Shown piece after piece: positions 1-5,600 of a stretch of DNA of 14,408 nt (positions are counted from its first letter, which is position 1; each line of letters opens with the position of its first letter). This stretch comes from Mariprofundaceae bacterium (GTDB lineage Bacteria > Pseudomonadota > Zetaproteobacteria > Mariprofundales > Mariprofundaceae), in assembly GCA_027018975.1 (NCBI GenBank), contig JALUXN010000121.1:1-14408 (forward strand). Reading direction: 5' to 3'. A program made the position numbers and the translations under genes. The notes under the pieces are model-generated. The model was not told the origin of the DNA. It searched no databases and worked only from the letters and a program-made list of their open reading frames with translations.

Positions 1-406
1 GGCCATGCATCAGGGTAGCGGCGCGGGCGCGGGCGGCGTAGCCATCGATGGCGGCAAAGCGTTCATGCAGTTCGGCCAGTTGCGTGCCGTCACCGCTCGC
101 CTCGGCAGCGTCGAGTTGCTGCTGCAGGCGGGTCAGCTCTGCATCACCGGTCATGACAAAATCGATGGCGGGTACCGGCAGGGCGGGGGTCTCTTGGGCG
201 ACATGCGCTATGGTGATGCCGCGCTCGATGCGGAAGATGCCGGCATCCTCCTCAATCTCGCCGCGAATGAGCGCAAAGAGCGACGATTTACCGCAACCGT
301 TGCTGCCGGTGATGGCCAGTTTCTGGCCGCGATGCAGAGTGAGGGTGAGATCAGAGAAGAGGAGCTTATTGCCGCGCCGCAGGGCAAGTGAATCGAAATA
401 GAGCAT
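1..406 (-). CDS. yheS: YheS-like ABC-F ATPase, N-terminal part (runs off the left edge)
   Basis: The visible 135 residues are the start of a soluble ABC-F protein, a family of paired ATP-binding cassettes without membrane domain that act on ribosomes during translation. The first cassette shows Walker A GSNGCGKSS at residues 34-42, preceded by the usual RRGNKLLFSDL strand. A Q-loop follows at VAQETPALP (Q71), then the helical segment that begins the cassette's arm region. The order and wording match the YheS subfamily, whose members are about 600-640 residues, so most of the gene lies outside the window. The ATG at 404-406 is chosen because it places the Walker A at the family's usual distance. 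An AGGGTGG ribosome-binding-like run lies just upstream, inside a hairpin. It is the last gene of the minus-strand run; the group II intron separates it from can. Confidence 0.85.
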   Translation of the reverse strand, partial: MLYFDSLALRRGNKLLFSDLTLTLHRGQKLAITGSNGCGKSSLFALIRGEIEEDAGIFRIERGITIAHVAQETPALPVPAIDFVMTGDAELTRLQQQLDAAEASGDGTQLAELHERFAAIDGYAARARAATLMHG

Positions 407-500
407 GCGCCACCCTAGCGTGGCGGCTATCGAGCGCGACAGTGGGGTGAAATCGTCTGCCGGCAAAGGGCTCTGAGTGATGATTGGTGGAGCATCATGA
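407..500. other. Intergenic remnant between yheS and can (5' exon flank of the intron)
   Basis: This 94-base stretch is what remains of the can-yheS spacer upstream of the intron. It holds the yheS hairpin at 408-425 and, at 473-500, the 5' flank of the intron with a self-complementary segment (CTGAG-TGATG ... CATCA). If the intron is removed, the can reading frame ends here with a TGA at 497-495 read on the minus strand. No promoter could be assigned with confidence. Confidence 0.5.
408..425 (-). promoter_or_regulatory. Hairpin over the yheS ribosome-binding site
   Basis: Bases 408-413 (CGCCAC) and 420-425 (GTGGCG) form a perfect 6-bp stem with a 6-base loop, directly before the yheS start codon. 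On the minus-strand mRNA the AGGGTGG Shine-Dalgarno-like sequence lies in the loop and descending stem. This could limit initiation, but the stem is short and regulation is an inference. Confidence 0.35.
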
Positions 501-1014
501 GTGTGTAGTGACGGCAAATATCAATAAGTCAAGCCTGACCGTATGCCGTTTTCGGCAATGAATCTAATGGGTTAAAGTCCCATCAAAGGAGTTATCCGTA
601 TGCCTTGGTAGTGCTGGGAAGCAGCGTATGAGTAATCATGGGTTGTAAGTTTCTCAAGGACAAAATTGCAGGCCGTAACGCAAGTGAACCTATATGTAGC
701 TTCGTCACTTGAACTGTGGAAGCCGATCCTGTGGTCAAATGGAGAAGGCCAATGGATATGAGAAGAGATAACGGAAGCGTCTCATATCTTCCACCGGAGT
801 AGCAGGGGCGGCATGTAATGGAAGATTGATTGTGCAGGACGGGAGGCCCGTTGTGGTGGTGGCGCAAACCACCGAGTGATGCGTATAAGGTTCGGCCGAA
901 ATCGCATCATGCCATAACGGGATTCGGAGGGGCTCATAGTACTGTTTGAGGATTCGGGACAACATAACCCGAGACTGAGGGAAGGAGCTCTGCTTTGTTT
1001 AACGCTTGTGAAGA
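501..1014 (+). ncRNA. Group II intron 5' RNA domains (I-III and start of IV)
   Basis: No supportable protein gene lies in these 514 bases; short frames on both strands are chance. By position it holds domains I to III. Small hairpins are visible, for example CGGG/CCCG at about 956-972. A candidate exon-binding site 1, TCATGG at 636-641, can pair with the last six 5'-exon bases (TCATGA, 495-500) with one terminal G-U. A full fold was not possible by eye. Confidence 0.6.
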
Positions 1015-2367
1015 ATGGAGGATCAGGAGATTGCAGCGATGCTAGTCACTCCGGTGAAGATCAGGACATTACAGAGGAAGCTATATGCCAAGGCCAAGCA
1101 GGAGCCGGGCTATCGTTTTTATGCATTGTACGACAAGGTTTATCGGGCGGATATATTGCAGCATGCCTATCGCCTTGTTCGGTCAAACAAGGGAGCGCCG
1201 GGAATCGACGGCGTGAGCTTTGAGGCCATCGAAGCAGCAGAAGGGGTAGAGCAATTTCTTGCGAAGCTGGCGGAAGAAGTGAAGAACAGAACGTATCGGC
1301 CTATGCCGGTGCGTCGGGTAATGATACCCAAGCCGGATGGAAGTCAGAGGCCGTTAGGTATTCCCACGATCCGTGATCGTGTGGTGCAGATGGCCGTGAA
1401 ACTCATGATTGAGCCGATATTTGAAGCGGACTTTTGTGATTGTTCGTATGGATTCCGTCCAAAGCGTTCAGCTCATGATGCCATGGGTGACATCTCGTAC
1501 GCTCTGAGAACCGGGCATACGGAAGTCATCGATGCCGACCTGTCCAAATACTTCGATACGATACCGCATGCCAAGTTGTTGGCCGTGGTAGCAGAACGCA
1601 TAGCCGATGGCGGGATATTACATCTCATCAAACAATGGCTGAAAGCACCTGTGGTTGAGAAGGGCAAGGATGGCAAGGATCGAACCAGTGGCGGCAAGGG
1701 TAATCGACGAGGAACACCCCAAGGCGGCGTAATCTCTCCATTGCTGGCAAACCTTTATTTGCATCTTTTGGATAGGATATGGGAGCGCCATAATCTGGAG
1801 GGGCGATACGGTGCCAGGATGGTGCGTTACGCGGATGATATGGTGTTGTTATGTGCAAGGGGTACGGCCAAACCGCTGTCCATGTTGAGATACATTCTTG
1901 ATCGTCTTGATCTTACGTTGAACAAGACGAAAACAAAGGTGATTGATGCGTGGGATGAGAGCTTCGGTTTTCTTGGTTTCGAGGTTCGTATGAATCGAGG
2001 GCGTAGTGGTCAGGCATATCCGCATATTCAACCGGGGAAGCGTGCAGTAAAGCGGATCAATGCGAAACTGACCGAGTTGACGAGAAGGAACCTGACACCG
2101 ATTCCATTACCAATCATTGTGCGACGGGTGAATCAGTCGTTGCGAGGTTGGGCATGCTACTTTGACTACGCCAACAGCTCGAAAATATTTGGTGATGTCA
2201 AAAGGCATGCGGAAGAGCGTCTGCGGACACATCTACGCAAGCGTCACAAGGTGAAAGCCCGCAGGATTGGGCAAGGCAGGTTTCCGAATCGGGTGTTGTA
2301 TGAACGTTACGGCCTGTACAAACTTCCAACAACAGCAGCCTGGAAGAGGGCGCATGCGTTGGCATGA
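1015..2367 (+). CDS. ltrA: Group II intron reverse transcriptase/maturase (no endonuclease domain)
   Basis: This is the 450-residue intron-encoded protein. As a maturase it helps the intron RNA fold and splice; as a reverse transcriptase it copies the intron into new DNA sites. Visible blocks in order: RT0 around NKGAPGIDG (58-66), RT1 with IPKPDGSQRPLGIP (104-117), RT2 with YGFRP (145-149), RT3 VIDADLSKYFDTIP (171-184, catalytic D174), RT4 GTPQGG (233-238), RT5 with the active-site YADD (272-275), RT6/7 up to FGFLGF (317-322). The maturase X/GIIM domain follows, with SLRGWACYFDYA (375-386). The protein stops soon after this basic region and has no HNH endonuclease, as in several bacterial intron classes that insert without cutting the second strand. 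The ATG at 1015 has no close ribosome-binding site. The ATG at 1039, with AGGAG about 9 bases upstream, is a good alternative start. The stop lies 11 bases before domain V. The frame is intact. Confidence 0.93.
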   Translation: MEDQEIAAMLVTPVKIRTLQRKLYAKAKQEPGYRFYALYDKVYRADILQHAYRLVRSNKGAPGIDGVSFEAIEAAEGVEQFLAKLAEEVKNRTYRPMPVRRVMIPKPDGSQRPLGIPTIRDRVVQMAVKLMIEPIFEADFCDCSYGFRPKRSAHDAMGDISYALRTGHTEVIDADLSKYFDTIPHAKLLAVVAERIADGGILHLIKQWLKAPVVEKGKDGKDRTSGGKGNRRGTPQGGVISPLLANLYLHLLDRIWERHNLEGRYGARMVRYADDMVLLCARGTAKPLSMLRYILDRLDLTLNKTKTKVIDAWDESFGFLGFEVRMNRGRSGQAYPHIQPGKRAVKRINAKLTELTRRNLTPIPLPIIVRRVNQSLRGWACYFDYANSSKIFGDVKRHAEERLRTHLRKRHKVKARRIGQGRFPNRVLYERYGLYKLPTTAAWKRAHALA

Positions 2368-2378
2368 AGAACATCGGA

Positions 2379-2411
2379 AAGCCGTGTACGGGAAAACCGT
2401 ATGCACGGTTT
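2379..2411 (+). ncRNA. Group II intron domain V (catalytic hairpin)
   Basis: AAGCCGTG (2379-2386) pairs with CACGGTTT (2404-2411), including one G-U. The inner stem TACGG/CCGTA (2387-2391 with 2397-2401) is closed by a GAAA-type loop. A two-base bulge (2402-2403) separates the stems. The catalytic triad AGC is at 2380-2382. This is the canonical 33-34 base domain V, and it fixes the intron's orientation. Confidence 0.9.
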
Positions 2412-2414
2412 GAT

Positions 2415-2529
2415 GAGGGAGGACTGGTAATGGCATCTATGGATTGGCTATTGAGGCACCGCCGAACGAAAGGGGCGGAAACAGATAGGCTGATTCCTAA
2501 CGATGACCGGAGCCTGTCCTCTACTCTAC
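2415..2529 (+). ncRNA. Group II intron domain VI with bulged branch-point A and 3' splice site
   Basis: GAG (2415-2417) pairs with CTC (2524-2526). G2418 pairs with T2522 as a wobble, and GAGGAC (2419-2424) pairs with GTCCTC (2516-2521). This leaves only A2523 bulged, as expected for the branch point, six bases before the terminal C at 2529. The stem is unusually long-looped: about 80-90 bases lie between its arms, including a CCGCC/GGCGG hairpin (2459-2463 with 2474-2478). Confidence 0.75.
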
Positions 2530-3192
2530 CCTCAGCATATGGGGAGTTGTGTGCGAGGGGCGTGGATGCGTGCGCCGGTCATGTCTCTCCCAGTCTTGTT
2601 GACTGCGGAATTCGAGGCCGAGCTGTTTGAGCAGGCCGTCGTGAATGTCATAGATCACACCAATCACATTAACCTCTTGTCCGCGTTTCCACGCTTCGCG
2701 GATGATGGTGTTGCGGCAGATGTTATAGACCTGTGATTCGACATTGCGCTCAGCCAAGCGGTTGGCGCGCTCGGCAATGGGCAGCTGGTCGAGTTCGGCG
2801 CTGTAGCGGTTACGCACGAAGCGCACCTGATCGAGCCAGAGATCAACCGGTTGCACACCGCTATGCTCCAGCGCTGCTTTGATACCACCGCAACCGTAGT
2901 GACCGCAGACGACGATATTCGGCACTTTTAACTCATCCACTGCATATTCGAGCACGGCCAAGCAGTTTAGGTCGTTGGTGGCGAAGATATTGGCAACATT
3001 GCGATGCACAAAAATCGAGCCCATCGGCAGTCCGATCAGTTGATCCGGCCCGACCCGTGAATCCGAGCAGCCGATCCAGAGGATCTCCGGCTGCTGATCG
3101 GCGGCGATCGTCTCCAGATAGCCGGGATTCTCTTGCCGGATCTGCTCCGACCATTGGCGATTATATGCAAGCATCTTCTCAATCGATGACAT
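2521..3192 (-). CDS. can: Beta-class carbonic anhydrase
   Basis: This 223-residue enzyme interconverts CO2 and bicarbonate in the cytoplasm. Its sequence follows the E. coli Can type. The zinc ligands are C42 in the CSDSR motif (42-46, with the D44/R46 dyad) and H98 and C101 in GHYGCGG (97-103). HRNVAN (63-68) and HDGLL (184-188) are also conserved. The ATG at 3190-3192 overlaps the end of bioD by 14 bases, which indicates translational coupling. An in-frame upstream extension exists, but it runs inside bioD and lacks family similarity. The last two codons and the TAG stop come from the 3' end of the group II intron. Without the intron the frame would end one residue earlier (R-S-stop). The variable C-terminal tail is the only part affected, so the enzyme should be active. 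Confidence 0.93.
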   Translation of the reverse strand: MSSIEKMLAYNRQWSEQIRQENPGYLETIAADQQPEILWIGCSDSRVGPDQLIGLPMGSIFVHRNVANIFATNDLNCLAVLEYAVDELKVPNIVVCGHYGCGGIKAALEHSGVQPVDLWLDQVRFVRNRYSAELDQLPIAERANRLAERNVESQVYNICRNTIIREAWKRGQEVNVIGVIYDIHDGLLKQLGLEFRSQQDWERHDRRTHPRPSHTTPHMLRVE

Positions 3193-3820
3193 CGGAAACC
3201 TCAGCAGCATAGGGGAGTTCGAGCAGTTGGCAGTCATGTTCGACAAACGGTTCGACCGCTTGGCGCACCGGCGCGATCCACGCCTCATTCTCGCGAGTAG
3301 TGGCGTTGAAAATGATGCGACTCGGTTGGCGCTGCATCTGTTGCAGTTTGGTGAGTGTCAGCAGCGTTTGATTGATCGCCCCAAGCCGGCAGCCGACCAC
3401 CAGCCAGAGCTGAAAATCGGCCAGTGCCTCGATCCAGTCGGCCACCAGCCAGCGCGGCGTCAGCGGCACCATCAGGCCGCCAATGCCTTCAATCACGCAG
3501 TGATCATGCGCTTGTGCCATTGATCGGCACCACTGGATGAGGCGCTTCGGATCGATCGATTCACCGGCTGATGCGGCCGCCTGTGACGGTGCGGCCGTTT
3601 GCGCAAAGCGGTAGCAGTTGATGCGATCGGGGTTTGCGATCTGCTGCACCTGCATGAGCTGATCGAGGTCGTCAAAGCCGCCCGCTCGATTCGCGCCGCA
3701 GACCACCGGCTTCACCGCTACCGCCTGTTTCTGCGCGGCCAGCAGCGAGGCAATCACCCCGCGTGTCACCCAACTCTTTCCTACGCCGGTGTCGGTACCG
3801 GTGATGAACAGCTTAGCCAA
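3179..3820 (-). CDS. bioD: Dethiobiotin synthetase
   Basis: BioD closes the ureido ring of dethiobiotin from 7,8-diaminopelargonate, CO2 and ATP, the next-to-last step of biotin synthesis. The 213 residues show the P-loop GTDTGVGKS (8-16), the substrate lysine context VKPVVCG (36-42), IEGIGGLMVPL (110-120; the family usually has EGAGG, so an A-to-I change) and VVGCRLGAINQTLLT (141-155), the nucleotide-specificity segment. The start is a TTG at 3818-3820. A nearby ATG (3836-3834) is out of frame and stops at once, while AAGGCG lies upstream at workable spacing. The gene overlaps can by 14 bases, but a 161-base REP-containing gap separates it from bioC, so it may have its own expression level. 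Confidence 0.93.
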   Translation of the reverse strand: MAKLFITGTDTGVGKSWVTRGVIASLLAAQKQAVAVKPVVCGANRAGGFDDLDQLMQVQQIANPDRINCYRFAQTAAPSQAAASAGESIDPKRLIQWCRSMAQAHDHCVIEGIGGLMVPLTPRWLVADWIEALADFQLWLVVGCRLGAINQTLLTLTKLQQMQRQPSRIIFNATTRENEAWIAPVRQAVEPFVEHDCQLLELPYAAEVSDVID

Positions 3821-3886
3821 GCCGCGCGCCTTGCATGGATAGTCGCATTAAAATGATACGCATGCCTTCAGAGCGAAAACAACCAC

Positions 3887-3955
3887 GTCATCCCCGAATG
3901 CCTCTATCGGGGATCCATTGCCTCCTAGATTCCCGACAGAACCCTCGGGAATGAC
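3887..3955. repeat. REP-like double-hairpin element (GTCATYCCCGA type)
   Basis: Two perfect 8-bp stems stand side by side: ATCCCCGA (3890-3897) with TCGGGGAT (3907-3914), and ATTCCCGA (3929-3936) with TCGGGAAT (3945-3952). The outer ends GTCAT (3887-3891) and ATGAC (3951-3955) are also complementary, so the whole unit is a nested palindrome. The wording GTCATYCCCG...CGGGAATGAC is typical of dispersed extragenic palindromes of proteobacteria that RAYT transposases mobilise. A T6 run (3959-3964) follows on the plus strand, so it could stop antisense transcription. On the minus strand it could weaken read-through or stabilise the upstream bioFHC message. Only one copy is visible here. Confidence 0.75.
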
Positions 3956-3981
3956 AGCTTTTTTACGGTTGTCTTGCATGA

Positions 3982-4878
3982 TCATAGACCGCCCTCATGG
4001 ACATCGCCGACGGCACGGATGGGGATGGTGTTGCCGCGTGCTGCGTAATCCTCCGGCTTGTACCACGCCTGCCCATAAAGCGCCTCAAAGGTGGCGCGGA
4101 TCTTGCCCGATGCATCGCTGTGTTCACGGCTGTAGATCGCCTCGATTTGGCGGATCATGGCGCGGCCGTAGAGACCGGATTTGCGCCCGCGAATAGCGGC
4201 AGCGGAGGCGCCGAGCCCTTTGAGTTCGCGGATCAGGCTGATGCTATCGGGATAGGTAAGGGTGAAGATGTCGCTGTCGGTGACCGGCTGTTCGACGGCC
4301 AGCTGCATCAGTGCGTCGCCAAGCGAGGTGACATCGGGAAACGGCAGCACATGGCCGGCGTTGGCGGGGTCGATGGTGGCGAGCGTCTGGCGCAGCTCCG
4401 TGAGGGTGCGGCGGCCGAAGGTGGAGAAGAGAATCAGCCCCTCCGGTGCCAGCACGCGGCGCATCTCCGCCAGCATCGCCTGCGGGTCTGGCAGCCACTG
4501 CATGGCCAGATTGGAGCAGACCAGATCGAACGATGCGTTCTGTATCGGCAGTGCGGCGGCGTGGGCGCAGAGGTGGTGATGACGGCCATGCCACGGTAGG
4601 CGGCGGGCATGCGATGCACGTGTCACGCCGACCATCGCTTCGCTCAAATCGAGCGCCACAATCTCCGCCTGCTTGAAGCGCTGACGCAGTAGGCGGGTGA
4701 AGTAGCCGGTGCCACAGCCAATATCGAGAATGCGCTTCGGTGCGATCTTGGTGAAATTGAGATGGGCGATCAGCCGGTCGCCGATCTCACGCTGCAGCAC
4801 GGCGTGTTGATCGTAGCTGCTCACCGCCTTGGAGAAGGCGCGCTTGACGTGTTGGGGCTGGATGTGGGTTGAATTCAT
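3982..4878 (-). CDS. bioC: Malonyl-ACP O-methyltransferase
   Basis: BioC methylates the free carboxyl of malonyl-ACP with S-adenosylmethionine, so that the fatty-acid enzymes can extend it to pimeloyl-ACP methyl ester. The 298-residue product begins with the family's HVKRAFSKAVSSYDQHAVLQ segment (10-29). It has the SAM motif I LDIGCGTG (51-58), the acidic VALDLSEAM (74-82), motif IV-like FDLVCSNLAMQW and the post-I region RVLAPEGLILFSTFG. The ATG at 4876-4878 shares an ATGA overlap with the bioH stop. An upstream in-frame extension would lie wholly inside bioH. The length is near the upper end for BioC. A role in biotin synthesis is supported by its position between bioH and bioD. Confidence 0.93.
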   Translation of the reverse strand: MNSTHIQPQHVKRAFSKAVSSYDQHAVLQREIGDRLIAHLNFTKIAPKRILDIGCGTGYFTRLLRQRFKQAEIVALDLSEAMVGVTRASHARRLPWHGRHHHLCAHAAALPIQNASFDLVCSNLAMQWLPDPQAMLAEMRRVLAPEGLILFSTFGRRTLTELRQTLATIDPANAGHVLPFPDVTSLGDALMQLAVEQPVTDSDIFTLTYPDSISLIRELKGLGASAAAIRGRKSGLYGRAMIRQIEAIYSREHSDASGKIRATFEALYGQAWYKPEDYAARGNTIPIRAVGDVHEGGL

Positions 4879-5600
4879 GACGGGGTCCATGGTTCGATCA
4901 AATGGCGAAAGCGATCCGGCTGGGTAAGAAAAGGGGCATGGCCGCAATCCTGCCACAGCTGCAGCGTCACCGCGCCCCCCCACTGCTCGGCCAGCCAGCG
5001 ACTGCTGGCGACATCGATAATGGCATCCTGCGCACCATGCAGCAGCAGCAACGGCATGGTGAGCTGCGGCACCGCGGCGCGCAGATCGAGACTGGCCAAC
5101 AGCTCCAGCCCAGCTTGAAGCCCGGCCGGGGTGACAGGGTGCGCGCGATCCACCGCCAGTTTGGCCAGACGATTATAATCGGCGCGCGGCAGCCGGTCGC
5201 CATGCAGCATCAGTGCGAAAAAGCGGTTGAGTGATTTCGGCGAGCCGCTCGCCACCGCCGCCTCAAAAGCGGCGAAGAGTTCAGCATCGCAGCCGTGCGG
5301 CCAACCCGCGCGCCGACAAAAGCAGGGCGTGGCACCGATCAATATCAAGCGGGCGATCCGTTCGGGCTGCGCGGCTGCCATCGCCAACGCCAGGATGCCG
5401 CCGAGTGACCAGCCGACCAGTGTTACCGGTTGATCAGGGAGTTGGTCGATCAGTGTCTCTTGCCACCGCTCTGGCGGTTGATCGGCCGCACCGCCGTGGC
5501 CGGGCAGGTTGAGAAATTGGGCATCGGGGAAGGCTGCCTGTTGCTGAAACCAGATCTGCCGCGACTGCGCCCAGCCATGCAGAACATAGAGCTTGCTCAT
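4875..5600 (-). CDS. bioH: Pimeloyl-ACP methyl ester carboxylesterase
   Basis: BioH removes the methyl group that BioC put on, releasing pimeloyl-ACP and ending chain elongation. The 241-residue alpha/beta hydrolase shows the oxyanion HGW (8-10), the nucleophile elbow GWSLGG (63-68, S65), the acid in GAQDAIID (D192) and the catalytic histidine in CGHAPF (H221). A tryptophan before the nucleophile serine is characteristic of BioH. The start ATG (5598-5600) lies in an ATGA overlap with the bioF stop, and the gene's own stop overlaps the bioC start in the same way. This implies coupled translation of bioF, bioH and bioC. Confidence 0.94.
   Translation of the reverse strand: MSKLYVLHGWAQSRQIWFQQQAAFPDAQFLNLPGHGGAADQPPERWQETLIDQLPDQPVTLVGWSLGGILALAMAAAQPERIARLILIGATPCFCRRAGWPHGCDAELFAAFEAAVASGSPKSLNRFFALMLHGDRLPRADYNRLAKLAVDRAHPVTPAGLQAGLELLASLDLRAAVPQLTMPLLLLHGAQDAIIDVASSRWLAEQWGGAVTLQLWQDCGHAPFLTQPDRFRHLIEPWTPS

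Larger units (their letters stand above)
501..2529 (+). mobile_element. Group II intron, about 2.03 kb, with intron-encoded protein
   Basis: The 5' boundary is placed at GTGTG (501-505), which fits the GUGYG consensus. The 3' boundary is at 2528-2529 (AC), which fits the AY consensus. Between them are about 500 bases of structured RNA (domains I-III), an ORF in domain IV (1015-2367), domain V at 2379-2411 and domain VI at 2415-2526 with a single bulged adenosine 7 bases from the end. Base composition is visibly more AT-rich than the flanking genes, consistent with acquisition. The element lies antisense to the surrounding bio-can-yheS operon, so it cannot splice out of that operon's transcript. 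All parts expected for a splicing-competent intron are present. Boundaries are inferred from structure and may be off by one or two bases. Confidence 0.88.

Noticed and set aside
592..965. Minus-strand frames of 76-91 codons
   Set aside because: They lie antisense in the structured 5' part of the intron, with no ribosome-binding site or recognisable protein content.
2364..2630. 88-codon plus-strand frame after the maturase gene
   Set aside because: It runs through intron domains V and VI and into the antisense of can; the sequence is explained by RNA structure.
2521..3288. Longer start for the carbonic anhydrase (32 extra residues)
   Set aside because: The extension lies inside bioD in another frame, and the family begins at the ATG at 3192.
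3997..4599. 200-codon plus-strand frame
   Set aside because: It is the antisense shadow of bioC, whose own frame has clear methyltransferase motifs; long antisense frames are common in GC-rich DNA.
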